Virus record (IMG/VR): IMGVR_UViG_3300028045_001344
Span: 1-64,000 of that record
DNA: 64,000 nt
Direction: 5' to 3' (one strand)
From: a virus
Below the pieces are notes generated by a model. That model worked only from the letters and a program-made list of their open reading frames with translations, did not search any database and was not told the origin of the DNA. This document shows, in pieces, positions 14,543-22,399 of the stretch (position 1 is its first letter; each line of letters begins with the position of its first letter). Made by a program: the position numbers and the translations under genes.

Positions 14543-15544
14543 CTATATCATACCTTTAGAATTTTTTGTAGAATTTTTTATTCTTTTTGTTGCCATTTCA
14601 AAATACTTTTCATCGTTTTCAACACCAATAAAGAGTCGCCCTTCTTGGATAGCAACAACTCCGGTTGTACCAGACCCCATGCAACAATCCAACACAACAT
14701 CGCCCTCATTAGAATAAGTTTTAATAATGTAAGACATAAGTTCTTCCGGTTTTTGTGTTGGGTGGCCACCTGTCTCGGATTTTCTAATCCTCGGATTTGA
14801 AATTTTTATCACGCTTCGGGCATGGCGAAAGCCAGCGTTCTCTTTAATAATGTCGTTGGATTGAACTCCATAACAAGAAGATTTGTTTTTCCATGGTTTT
14901 CTTACCCACCCCGTCTTTTCCAATTCCTCTAGGGAAGCAGCAGTATACCCCTCTTTCTTCTTTTCGTTTTCAATTTTCACATATGCTGCTTCGTCAATTA
15001 GTGTTTTTTCTTCCTCAGTCTTCAAATGAACCCATATTGAATTGCCATTCTTAGTTATACAATATTTTTTTTTATCAATTTCCTCAAAAAATTGATCATC
15101 CCCATTATATTTTTTTAACTTTCTATGAATGGAGTAAGGCTTGCCTTTAGTTTTTTGTTCATTGTAGGTTGCTTTGGGTTTAGAGAATATTATAATATGT
15201 TCATGACTTCTCATAGGTTGCCGTTTGACATTTAGTTGACCCGAAGATATTGTTTTCTCCCAAATTAGGTCATATCTGAATTTTAGTGTCTTACAAAAGT
15301 CCTTATTAGACGTGATCAAACTTGTCACGAAAGGCTGAGTTGCGGTTAGCACAACCATCCCGTTAGGGACAACTATACGCTCAAAAGCCTCCCACATTTT
15401 TTCTAAATTGATTATTGCATCCCATCTATTGTTTGTAGTTCCATAAGGTAAATCAGCGGCAACCAACTGCACAGATGAATCAGGGAGAGTTGACATAACT
15501 TTCAAACAATCCCCAAACATTAATTTATACCCCTCTTTTTTCAT
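14543..15544 (-). CDS. DNA methyltransferase (N6-adenine or N4-cytosine, beta-type order)
   Basis: A 333-residue enzyme. Motif IV comes first (A-D-L-P-Y-G-T-T, about residues 30-37, a variant of DPPY). Motif I comes last (V-V-L-D-C-C-M-G-S-G-T-T-G-V near the C-terminus), with a large target-recognition part between; this is the order of beta-class amino methyltransferases. A G-G-H-P-T-Q-K-P motif before motif I is typical of the N6_N4_Mtase family. It overlaps the adjacent nuclease-like gene by 20 bases, as R-M partners often do. It may protect phage DNA from that nuclease or from the host. Target sequence unknown. Confidence 0.93.
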   Translation of the reverse strand: MKKEGYKLMFGDCLKVMSTLPDSSVQLVAADLPYGTTNNRWDAIINLEKMWEAFERIVVPNGMVVLTATQPFVTSLITSNKDFCKTLKFRYDLIWEKTISSGQLNVKRQPMRSHEHIIIFSKPKATYNEQKTKGKPYSIHRKLKKYNGDDQFFEEIDKKKYCITKNGNSIWVHLKTEEEKTLIDEAAYVKIENEKKKEGYTAASLEELEKTGWVRKPWKNKSSCYGVQSNDIIKENAGFRHARSVIKISNPRIRKSETGGHPTQKPEELMSYIIKTYSNEGDVVLDCCMGSGTTGVVAIQEGRLFIGVENDEKYFEMATKRIKNSTKNSKGMI

Positions 15545-16121
15545 AAGCCCTCTCCAAATCAGCTCGTGAAATTTTGAAATCTTTCAACGCTTGCCAACAT
15601 CTATTAGTAGATGTACAAACAGGCCTGAGCGCATACTCCACATTTTTGTTTCCAAGATTAGCTTCCTTGGTGCCATGCGCCCCATGTCCATGTTGATCGA
15701 GTAAGGATTGCATTTCCTTTTTAGGCACAAGATAAAGCTCCAAAGTGTCATCAAGTTGAAGAACTTCGAAAACATAATCCACTTGCTGCCAAGGTCTTAG
15801 TTGCACAAAATTGATATTTCCTTTCTCATTAGTTATGGAAAACTTATATTCCCAATGACGGCCGGAAGTATTTTTATAATCTCCGAGATCCTTAGTTGCG
15901 GGAACTTTACTAAGAAACTTATTGTAATGGCGAATATGTAACCTCTCCATCAAAGGACCATAAGATTGAGAAGTTAGTAGTCGAATCATCCCAGGTCTAT
16001 CGCCCTTATAACATTCAGAATAAATTTTCTCAAATCCTTCACTCTTATTCTTGAGTTTGATAAATTCTTGACGAATCAACTTATGTTCTGAGATAAAATG
16101 TTGTGCTTTTTGAAAATCCAT
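15525..16121 (-). CDS. Candidate PD-(D/E)XK restriction endonuclease
   Basis: A 198-residue protein immediately upstream of, and overlapping, the methyltransferase gene. It contains L-G-D-Y-K-N, then W-E-Y-K-F-S (an E-x-K after a D, as in PD-(D/E)XK nucleases), N-F-V-Q-L-R-P-W-Q-Q-V-D-Y (the V-Q-x-R-x-x-Q-x-x-D-Y string I associate with type II enzymes), and A-H-G-T-K. No helicase or methylase domain. The placement next to a methyltransferase and these motifs make a restriction enzyme the best reading. Alternative: a nicking or homing enzyme, or an inactive relative. Confidence 0.5.
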   Translation of the reverse strand: MDFQKAQHFISEHKLIRQEFIKLKNKSEGFEKIYSECYKGDRPGMIRLLTSQSYGPLMERLHIRHYNKFLSKVPATKDLGDYKNTSGRHWEYKFSITNEKGNINFVQLRPWQQVDYVFEVLQLDDTLELYLVPKKEMQSLLDQHGHGAHGTKEANLGNKNVEYALRPVCTSTNRCWQALKDFKISRADLERAYEKRGV

Positions 16122-16124
16122 GTT

Positions 16125-17060
16125 TTATTCTCCCCTCTCTCTAGGATAAGCTAACTGTAGCACCCCTGGATTGTGTTTGTCAAATAGTTTTTTCAATTTC
16201 TTTGTTTCTTTCTTAGTCCGCCCAAGAATATATATATATTTATGTTTTGTTGGCGACTTCCGTTTGCTGCACCGTTCCTGGTGTGCCTTACGTTCTTGTT
16301 TTAATTGTTTAGAAATGTCTTCTGGGATTGTTTTCCAATTTACTTTTTTATAATTCTTCTTGGTGCCCACCATTTTATACCACTCGGGTTGCCATTCGAT
16401 CTCTAGTTTTTTTGCATAGCGGACGATCTGACTTCGGTCGGCAAAACCACTGCTACCAAACCAACCACGCTTGGGATTGTCGGGGTCAAGGTATTGACTT
16501 CCAGCACCAAATTTCTGCCCTAAATAGATAAAATTACAGGCTTGATAGATTGTTCCTAACTCCTTTGCCTCGGGATCGGAATAGGCTGAAAATGCTCTAA
16601 ATTCAGTGTTTTTTACCATATACTTAATGGACTTGGTTATGAGCCACGAAGCCAGATTTTTGGGAGCCCACGAGATACAGGCACCTCGGCTTATTAGTTT
16701 TTCTTTATTTTTATTTTCTTCGCCCAAAATGTTAGAAAATGAATTGGGGGTTGCCATAATAATGACCCCGGCTAATGCGTCACTCTTTTTTAGTCGCGCT
16801 GTGAAGCGATGCGTTAACCAGATGGGTAGTTTGCCAAGCCACTCGTGTCGTTCAATAAATTGTTTAATTTCGTCGCACTGTTCTTTGTTAGTTTTATCAA
16901 CATAAGAAAACTCGAAGTCTTCAATTCTTAAATTATTATATTCTTCCTGGGTAAGTTCGGCTTCGTGGAGATCTTTTATTAAGTTTTGTTGCCGGATCTC
17001 GTATTGCCAACAATGATTCTTTTTGTAATCTTTAAATCTGTCGTAAACTTCTTGCTTCAT
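16125..17060 (-). CDS. Mom-like DNA hypermodification protein
   Basis: A 311-residue protein with a GNAT-like core: F-T-A-R-L, G-V-I-I-M-A-T-P, L-I-S-R-G-A-C-I-S-W-A-P-K-N-L-A-S, F-R-A-F-S-A-Y-S-D-P-E-A-K-E-L-G-T-I-Y-Q-A-C-N-F-x-Y-L-G-Q, then a P-E-W segment and a basic tail (K-H-K-Y-I-Y-I-L-G). The R-G-A-C-x-S-W, A-Y-S-D-P-x-A-x-E-x-G-T-I-Y-Q and Y-L-G blocks match proteins related to phage Mu Mom, which carbamoylmethylates adenine and blocks many restriction enzymes. First gene of the island, followed by nuclease-like, methylase and DUF262-HNH genes. Start overlaps the previous stop (ATGA). Confidence 0.75.
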   Translation of the reverse strand: MKQEVYDRFKDYKKNHCWQYEIRQQNLIKDLHEAELTQEEYNNLRIEDFEFSYVDKTNKEQCDEIKQFIERHEWLGKLPIWLTHRFTARLKKSDALAGVIIMATPNSFSNILGEENKNKEKLISRGACISWAPKNLASWLITKSIKYMVKNTEFRAFSAYSDPEAKELGTIYQACNFIYLGQKFGAGSQYLDPDNPKRGWFGSSGFADRSQIVRYAKKLEIEWQPEWYKMVGTKKNYKKVNWKTIPEDISKQLKQERKAHQERCSKRKSPTKHKYIYILGRTKKETKKLKKLFDKHNPGVLQLAYPRERGE

Positions 17061-19111
17061 TCTTCGCTCATGAGATTTTCTACCATCTCAACGAGCATAT
17101 TATATGAACCGTGGGCTCTTGTCAAGTGTTCTTTTATATTCATTTCGGGGGCAGCGGCCGCACTACCTTCACCCACTTCAATAACCGCAGAGTTAACATC
17201 AAACAAAGTGGGAAACATTGTCCCAAAATCTTGAACCACAGCCATTATTTTATCTTGAACTTTCTTTACACTGTCTTTAACAAACTGAACTCCACTTTCA
17301 TAAAGCTTTATCGCGTACTCTTTAATGTTTTTCCATGCCTTCGCCGCCACTGCTTTAATAGCATTATAAATCTTTTGACCTTCAGCTCCTAATTGTTTGA
17401 GTTTATCCGTTGTCGTACTAATAAATTGTTGTGCTTTCTGCTTGGTTTTAGCAAGCAAACCAGACCATGGTCCTTCGGTTAACACCATGGCTTCCCATAA
17501 CAAACCAAGCTCTTGATTTTCGGTAGAAGATAAAAGAGTTGAGGGGGTTTTGTTTTCTGTCAAAGCATCTAGACGAAAGGCAATACCACGATTCGCCAAG
17601 CCGCTTCCGCCACGCGACCGAAAATCATATTTAGTTTCACCAACATGATCCGAAAACCATTTGTCATCTAAAAGCGCCCAACTTGATTTGGAAAAATCTG
17701 TATCATCCCACTTAAGAACTGCGTCAGCAATTGCTTCTTTGGTAACAAATTTATTTTCTCCGGTTACTGCTTCGCGCAAAATAAGCTTACGTGCTTCTGG
17801 TGATTTCATCCAGTCTTGAGTAGCTTGCGCAATTTTTGGGACGGCTTCGTTTAACGCCCCTTGCATATTAACAAGGGCTTCTTTTTTTGCGGCATCATTC
17901 ATCTCTGCCAGTTTCTTTTTTTGGTTTGCCTCAACTTTAGCAATCGCTTGAGGATTTTTAGCGAGCGCCGTCAATTGAGTTAGTTTTTGTTTGCATTCCT
18001 CTCCCGTACAATCACCCAAGATTGTATCAGAAACATCACCTTGCAAAGCAGTAGCCGCTTGACCTGTTTCTTTAGCATACTGTTCGCGCATTGGTTCAAA
18101 AGTTGCCGTTCCTTCTCCGGTTGCTCTGCCGCCGAACTTCTCTAAGATTGATTCTACTGTTTTATAATAATCCTTTTTGGATGCTGCACCTTTTCCTTCA
18201 ACATCTTTAAACGCCGCTTCAAAAATAGCAACGGCTTCTGGTCCTTGTGCTGAAGCATATTGCGCACCCGTCGCAGCTTTCACAGAAACATTTTTTCGAT
18301 CTTTCCCAAGCCACACAAAAATATCGGTCTTGGGTTCTGTACTTTTAACTTTGTGTCTGAGATAAAGATCAGTTAACTTAACACTATCAAGCGTACCACC
18401 TGAAGCCCGTTGAGCTTTTGTGGGCTTGCCTCCCCATTTGATTGCGCCAATAACATCATCAGCAGAAACTTGATCCGCTGCATCTTCATTACGGCTTCCG
18501 GCTAACTCATTAGCTTTTGCTTCAGATTGACCGCCCGCAATATTAATTGCATAAATTAAGTTGCCTTCATATTTGGTGGCATATCCTGATTTGGCTTGTT
18601 TGGAAGGCTTATAGGCAAAGTACCATCGCTCTTTGGTGCCGTCTTCCATTTCATAAAGAACTATAATTCCTTTGCCCTTATCTCTAACACCACCCGGCAA
18701 TTTTTTCTTAGGATGACATTGTTGGTAGAGGGCAGCATCGGCAGATGAATAAGCTTCAATGCCCGCAGCACGTAATTGTTTCGCGAGTTCTGCGGTGAAT
18801 GTTCCTCGCTGCATCGGGGCACCATAAATTTTCCATTCTCGTTTAAATTCTTTTTTAGAATCTTGTGATTGTTCATAAGGAGGATCTGCCATTGTAAATT
18901 TTTGGTATTGTTGTTGAAGAATTTCCAATGCCAATTTAGCAACTTCCTCACCAGTTTCGTCCTGTGTAAATCTGTTCTCTGTGGGAACAAAATCGCAAGC
19001 TAACTCCTTCTGCGTGAGCGTGGCACTTGTTTTTTTGGTAGACCTCTTTTCGTTGGCTTCTGCAATCTCTTGCATAATCATCTCATTTAGTTCTTTGATA
19101 GTTACTTTCAC
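17057..19111 (-). CDS. Large class-II-tagged virion or ejection protein candidate
   Basis: A 684-residue protein starting at GTG 19111 (GTGA overlap with the endolysin stop). N-terminus M-K-V-T-I-K-E-L-N-E-M-I-M-Q-E-I-A-E-A resembles the second kind of tag seen at 1965 and 31536 and contains M-x-E and I-A-E|A-type sites. Residues about 90-260 are alpha/beta with Y-F-A-Y-K-P. A helical stretch includes R-K-L-I-L-R-E-A-V-T-G-E. The C-terminal third has Lys-rich amphipathic helices (W-K-N-I-K-E-Y-A-I-K-L-Y; V-K-D-S-V-K-K-V), resembling membrane-active or ejected proteins. No catalytic motif recognised. I recall relatives in marine myoviruses as structural proteins. Confidence 0.6.
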   Translation of the reverse strand: MKVTIKELNEMIMQEIAEANEKRSTKKTSATLTQKELACDFVPTENRFTQDETGEEVAKLALEILQQQYQKFTMADPPYEQSQDSKKEFKREWKIYGAPMQRGTFTAELAKQLRAAGIEAYSSADAALYQQCHPKKKLPGGVRDKGKGIIVLYEMEDGTKERWYFAYKPSKQAKSGYATKYEGNLIYAINIAGGQSEAKANELAGSRNEDAADQVSADDVIGAIKWGGKPTKAQRASGGTLDSVKLTDLYLRHKVKSTEPKTDIFVWLGKDRKNVSVKAATGAQYASAQGPEAVAIFEAAFKDVEGKGAASKKDYYKTVESILEKFGGRATGEGTATFEPMREQYAKETGQAATALQGDVSDTILGDCTGEECKQKLTQLTALAKNPQAIAKVEANQKKKLAEMNDAAKKEALVNMQGALNEAVPKIAQATQDWMKSPEARKLILREAVTGENKFVTKEAIADAVLKWDDTDFSKSSWALLDDKWFSDHVGETKYDFRSRGGSGLANRGIAFRLDALTENKTPSTLLSSTENQELGLLWEAMVLTEGPWSGLLAKTKQKAQQFISTTTDKLKQLGAEGQKIYNAIKAVAAKAWKNIKEYAIKLYESGVQFVKDSVKKVQDKIMAVVQDFGTMFPTLFDVNSAVIEVGEGSAAAAPEMNIKEHLTRAHGSYNMLVEMVENLMSEE

Positions 19112-19881
19112 TTTAATACCTCATCCAATTTCAGTCCCGCGCAATCGATCTTTCGTTTTGTAACGTGATAATGGCTTACCACACCTTTAAACTTTGCGTT
19201 CTTTGCGTCACTATAAATAGTTTCTACTAATTGATTATTCTCCATCGGGGCAACAAGAGGAATATCATAGATTCCATTGAGACTTTTAGCCAACGCTTTG
19301 AACGCTTTTATCTGTTCGGGATAGAATCCTAAATGGGGTTCGAGAGTGCGACCATGAACCCGTGATTCTTCCAGCACCGGACGAGGACCGAAGCCTTTCT
19401 TGATATAATTAATTTGATATTTCGGATAATATGCATTAGAGATCTCAACCCCAATACTCGCATTATTGACTTTGCGACTTCCGGCATGATAAGCGACGTG
19501 ATTGGTGTCCATGGTTTGATAAATGGTTCCATCATTGTCAATAAGAAAATGAACTGATAACTTCCTTTTTAATAAAACCTTGTAACAACTGTGTGAAGAT
19601 AAACAAACATCCCAATGAGCCATAAACATGGTAGGTGTTCGTGCGATGGAAGACTTGCGATAACAATATTCTGGGAGTTCCCAGCCTTGATCGTCCTGGA
19701 ACGTTACAACTTTTTCCCAATTAATAAAATGGCTTTCGCCATTCACAATAATATTCTTCTGGGTGGTGAAAACCGAAGGGCTTTCGTTGACGTTCTGATC
19801 TTCTTTTATTAGTTCTTCCCGACGAAAAGTTGTGTTCGGGTCGCGGCACTTCAAAGAAGATAAGAAGTCAAACAATTTCAT
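19108..19881 (-). CDS. N-acetylmuramoyl-L-alanine amidase endolysin (Amidase_2)
   Basis: A 257-residue protein with an amidase_2/PGRP core. M-A-H-W-D gives the first zinc His (about 89), then V-H-F-L-I-D-N-D-G-T-I-Y-Q, H-V-A-Y-H-A-G-S (His about 132), I-G-V-E-I-S-N, and V-S-H-Y-H-V-T-K-R-K-I-D-C-A-G, where Cys (about 247) stands in the third ligand position. These enzymes cleave the amide bond between muramic acid and the peptide stem. No signal peptide or cell-wall repeats, so release would need a holin. About 80 extra N-terminal residues precede the core. Overlaps the ClpP-like gene by 14 bases. Confidence 0.92.
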   Translation of the reverse strand: MKLFDFLSSLKCRDPNTTFRREELIKEDQNVNESPSVFTTQKNIIVNGESHFINWEKVVTFQDDQGWELPEYCYRKSSIARTPTMFMAHWDVCLSSHSCYKVLLKRKLSVHFLIDNDGTIYQTMDTNHVAYHAGSRKVNNASIGVEISNAYYPKYQINYIKKGFGPRPVLEESRVHGRTLEPHLGFYPEQIKAFKALAKSLNGIYDIPLVAPMENNQLVETIYSDAKNAKFKGVVSHYHVTKRKIDCAGLKLDEVLK

Positions 19882-20509
19882 CAGCGATGCCCCACTTTAC
19901 GGCTTGCTCGGCACTAAAATATGTATCTGTCTTTTTTCGGAATATTGCTTTAAGTTCCTTGAGGCTTAGTTTCGTTTCTTCAAGGAGTGCGCTTGTTAGT
20001 TGTTGCTGATACCATCGTACTTCGCGAATATCTGTTTCTAGTTCTTTGATAGAACCAAAGTGACCACCTTGAACGGAGTGCATCATCAGCCTACAATTCT
20101 TTCCAACCTTGCGTTTGCCGGGTGTTCCCCCTGCTAAAAGTAAAATACCAGCAGACATAATCTTTCCTACGCCAAATGTTTCTATGTCGCAATCCCTTCT
20201 AACCAATCGCATACAATCATAGATAGCAAACATGTCCTGAACGTGGCCACCCTCGGTGGAAACAAGAAGCTCAATAGGATCGCAAGGTTCATCAGGATTT
20301 TCCTTTTTGGATTGCTCATCGCAGATTTTATCATGCAAAATTTGAAGGGCTTGAATTGCCTCTCTCCCTTGATCTTCGTTAATCTCTCCATAGATGGCGA
20401 ACGATCTTAAGTAAGAGTCTCCGCCCAAATCGGGAAACATTAATACTTGGGGTTCATCCTTGTCTTCAGTGTCTTCGGCTTCGCCAGGTGCTTCTTCATT
20501 GGTCGTCAT
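19868..20509 (-). CDS. clpP: ClpP-like serine protease
   Basis: A 213-residue S14-family protein. After an acidic 20-residue head come a strand R-S-F-A-I-Y-G-E-I-N, V-S-T-E-G-G-H-V (substrate loop), G-x-x-x-S-A-G with catalytic Ser near 119, and C-R-L-M-M-H-S-V-Q-G-G with catalytic His near 144. The C-terminal T-Y-F-S-A-E-Q-A-V-K-W-G-I-A-D-E-I is the usual ending. ClpP forms a barrel that normally works with a Clp ATPase; none is seen in this window. ClpP homologues occur in many phages either as auxiliary proteases or as capsid-maturation proteases. Its place beside the endolysin does not favour the latter, but it cannot be excluded. Confidence 0.9.
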   Translation of the reverse strand: MTTNEEAPGEAEDTEDKDEPQVLMFPDLGGDSYLRSFAIYGEINEDQGREAIQALQILHDKICDEQSKKENPDEPCDPIELLVSTEGGHVQDMFAIYDCMRLVRRDCDIETFGVGKIMSAGILLLAGGTPGKRKVGKNCRLMMHSVQGGHFGSIKELETDIREVRWYQQQLTSALLEETKLSLKELKAIFRKKTDTYFSAEQAVKWGIADEIV

Positions 20510-20909
20510 TATTTGCTTCCTTGTGTCTGTCTTCTTGATAAATATCAGTCAAAACTCTCATGGCGCTTTTCCAATCAAAAACTTCAAGTTGCCACTTGTA
20601 GTCTTCGGGATAGTGTTCCTTAAAAAGTTGTATGGTTTCTTTTTTCCAATCATCAAACTCGTTGTCTAACTCATTACGTTTAAGTTTAGCAAGTTCTGAA
20701 TCTAATGTCAAGGCAATTGATCGCTGATATAGTTGATCCATAAAAGAAACTTTATAGACGATGGTGCCCATAAGTTTGAGGCACTGATCACCAACCTTGC
20801 GAACTAGGTGTGCGGTAGCAGACCATCCAGAACGGAAAGTCAAAAATGATTTGATAATATAACCAATAAAAAAACCAACAACCAATAAGGTAAAGTTTGT
20901 ATCTTCCAT
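20496..20909 (-). CDS. Membrane-anchored protein with cytoplasmic helical domain
   Basis: A 137-residue protein with an N-terminal membrane segment (F-T-L-L-V-V-G-F-F-I-G-Y-I-I, residues about 6-20), then a helical domain with K-V-G-D-Q-C-L-K-L-M, R-N-E-L-D-N-E-F-D-D-W-K-K-E-T-I and a W-x-x-A-M-R-V-L motif. Similar anchored proteins occur in T4-like marine phages but their role is not known to me. Overlaps the ClpP-like gene by 14 bases and follows a tiny hydrophobic gene. Location near endolysin suggests a lysis or membrane function; this is inference only. Confidence 0.65.
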   Translation of the reverse strand: MEDTNFTLLVVGFFIGYIIKSFLTFRSGWSATAHLVRKVGDQCLKLMGTIVYKVSFMDQLYQRSIALTLDSELAKLKRNELDNEFDDWKKETIQLFKEHYPEDYKWQLEVFDWKSAMRVLTDIYQEDRHKEANNDDQ

Positions 20910-20918
20910 TAGTTATTA

Positions 20919-21014
20919 TTATACACAATCACTCAGTAAAAGTAAAATTATTGTGAGAGATAAAAGTATCCCAATGTGAAAGCCCGCAGAAAAGATGGCT
21001 ATTTTTTCAGGCAT
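20919..21014 (-). CDS. Candidate 31-residue hydrophobic membrane peptide
   Basis: In the 128-base gap there is an ATG-to-TAA frame of 31 codons whose product has one strong membrane segment (F-H-I-G-I-L-L-S-L-T-I-I-L-L-L) and the short polar end S-D-C-V. Its stop is nine bases before the ATG of the next membrane protein gene. No clear Shine-Dalgarno is visible, so it may be chance, but the length of uninterrupted hydrophobic coding in an otherwise packed genome is suggestive. Holin- or spanin-like helpers can be this small. Confidence 0.4.
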   Translation of the reverse strand: MPEKIAIFSAGFHIGILLSLTIILLLLSDCV

Positions 21015-21037
21015 AAGCCAGGTTTAGATTGCTAACT

Positions 21038-21772
21038 CTATTTCTTTTGCAACCGGGCAAAAATACGGTCAGCAATTTGATTGACCTTTGCTTCTTGTGC
21101 TTTGGCTCGTTTTTCTTTACGAAGTCGTGCGATAACTCGTTTGCGAACTGCTTCGTTGAGTTTCTTGTCGTCAATAACTTCAATGCCGTGTTTTGCGAGT
21201 GCTTCTTCCAGTCCTTCGAACTCTTCTTCTTCGCCTTCGACTTCAACTTCTTCTTCGCCATCAACATCACTCATTTCCACTTCGGCTTCCACTTCTTCTT
21301 CACCACCTTCGAGTGCGCCACTTGCTTCTAGTTGTGCTGCGAGATCGACAATTGCTTGTGCAGCTTCAGGAGTAATTTCGGCATCGCCTCCTGATGCTTC
21401 CGCATCAAGTTCTGCGCCTTCTTCGTCCGCGATTTCATCTTCTGCACCAAGTTCATCTTCAAGTGCATCTTCTTCTTCGTCCGCTTCTCCCATATAAGCA
21501 CGACCGCCATCCTCTTTCTCATCACCCTTGCTTGGGTAAGGCCCATAAGCACTAGCCCCTGATTCGGTTTCGTCGCCTTTGCGAGTTTCTTCATAATCGC
21601 GGGCTGTTGGGTCATCTGGAGCTTTTCCTAGATCACCATAGCTTGAACCTTTGCGACCCGCGCCGGTTTCTGAAAAAAAGCTTTCACTTAACTCGGGAAT
21701 GTCTGCGAGCCTCATCATCCTGCGGACGGTTGCCTCATTCAGTAGAGATTTTGATTTCTTGTTTTTTGCCAT
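21038..21772 (-). CDS. Acidic head-type structural protein
   Basis: A 244-residue protein with a basic start (M-A-K-N-K-K-S-K-S-L-L-N-E-A-T-V-R-R-M-M-R-L-A), an extremely Glu/Asp-rich middle (about 80-180) and a basic helical end. The L-L-N-E-A start contains an L-x-E|A site like the T4 head-protease consensus. The opening L-L-N-E-x-T-x-R-R-x-M-x-L-A is one I recall from structural proteins of marine myoviruses. T4 prohead core proteins (gp67, gp68) have similar acidic composition. AAGGAG precedes the start by ten bases and the octamer lies 40 bases upstream, so late expression is likely. Confidence 0.7.
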   Translation of the reverse strand: MAKNKKSKSLLNEATVRRMMRLADIPELSESFFSETGAGRKGSSYGDLGKAPDDPTARDYEETRKGDETESGASAYGPYPSKGDEKEDGGRAYMGEADEEEDALEDELGAEDEIADEEGAELDAEASGGDAEITPEAAQAIVDLAAQLEASGALEGGEEEVEAEVEMSDVDGEEEVEVEGEEEEFEGLEEALAKHGIEVIDDKKLNEAVRKRVIARLRKEKRAKAQEAKVNQIADRIFARLQKK

Positions 21773-21811
21773 GTTGCGATTGTCTCCTTAAAACTTAATC
21801 GGTTTATACAA

Positions 21812-21819
21812 TAAATAGT
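21812..21819 (-). promoter_or_regulatory. ACTATTTA octamer upstream of acidic head protein
   Basis: Copy of the shared octamer, 40 bases upstream of the ATG at 21772 and with AAGGAG between. Coding-strand context is ACACACTATTTATTGTATAA. Confidence 0.55.
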
Positions 21820-21842
21820 GTGTAATAAGACAAAAAACCATA

Positions 21843-22082
21843 TTATAGTATCTTTAGCCTTTCAAACGTTTTTGATACTTTCGCCAAGGCTTTATTTTCA
21901 ATCTGTTTGATGCGGGATGGTGTCAGCTTTAATCTCTCTCCAATTTTCTTTAGGGTCAAGTGATCCTCTTTCTGAACTGTTATTTCTACGCAGTTAAGAT
22001 CCTGTGGGTAGTCCATCCACAAGCGACATTCTTGAACTTCGCAACACTTTTTTTCCTTTCGGCATTTAGTAAAACACATCAT
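21843..22082 (-). CDS. Mini sigma-factor-like protein (region 4 HTH)
   Basis: A 79-residue protein. The first 30 residues are Cys-rich (C-F-T-K-C, K-C-C-E-V-Q-E-C-R-L-W, D-L-N-C), a possible zinc or redox site. Residues about 42-75 read L-T-L-K-K-I-G-E-R-L-K-L-T-P-S-R-I-K-Q-I-E-N-K-A-L, matching sigma-70 region 4 (L-T-L-x-E-I-G-x-x-L-x-x-S-x-x-R-V-x-Q-I-E-x-x-A-L). It lacks regions 2 and 3. It could recognise a phage -35-like element, act as a gp55-like or anti-sigma partner, or be an activator. The octamer found upstream of eight transcription units is a natural candidate target. ATGA overlap with the gene before it. Confidence 0.75.
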   Translation of the reverse strand: MMCFTKCRKEKKCCEVQECRLWMDYPQDLNCVEITVQKEDHLTLKKIGERLKLTPSRIKQIENKALAKVSKTFERLKIL

Positions 22083-22399
22083 AAGTCGGGGTGCTCCTGT
22101 TCCAACATATCAAAAATGTTTTCTACTTCATCATCCTCTAATGCGAAGGCACCTTTAGTTTGTTTCATCTCTACTAAATTCTTTTCTACCTTCTTTAATT
22201 GCGCCTTGCTTTGAACTTTAGTATCCCCTTTCATCTTCGCTATAAAGTTCATAAAGTCCTCATCCCTATTGATGTATCCGTCTATCATTCCACGCAAAAA
22301 TTTGGCTTGGGTAAGACTATCATACTGAAGTTGAACCTTGAACTTGGCTTTGTCGTTTGCTGGAATTGTAAAGATTATCTTTTTGGTCTTCTCAATCAT
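22079..22399 (-). CDS. Conserved phage protein of unknown function, 106 aa
   Basis: Begins M-I-E-K-T-K-K-I-I-F-T-I-P and contains L-Q-Y-D-S-L-T-Q-A-K-F-L-R-G-M-I-D-G-Y-I-N-R-D-E-D-F-M, then a Lys/Glu helix and an acidic end. The F-x-x-x-I-x-G-Y-I-x-x-D segment resembles a ribbon-helix-helix-like or adaptor helix pair that I recall next to the mini sigma gene in marine phages. Overlaps both neighbours by four bases. A regulatory partner of the sigma-like protein is plausible but unproven. Confidence 0.65.
   Translation of the reverse strand: MIEKTKKIIFTIPANDKAKFKVQLQYDSLTQAKFLRGMIDGYINRDEDFMNFIAKMKGDTKVQSKAQLKKVEKNLVEMKQTKGAFALEDDEVENIFDMLEQEHPDL

Noticed and set aside
19205-19225. ACTATTTATA copy within the endolysin gene
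   Set aside because: Lies in coding sequence with no downstream gene start nearby, so it is taken as a chance match and not counted as a promoter. The same holds for the copy near 36247.
21081-21497. Plus-strand open frame opposite the acidic head protein
   Set aside because: Ser/Ala-rich shadow of the GAA/GAG-rich acidic region; no ribosome site and opposite to every supported gene.
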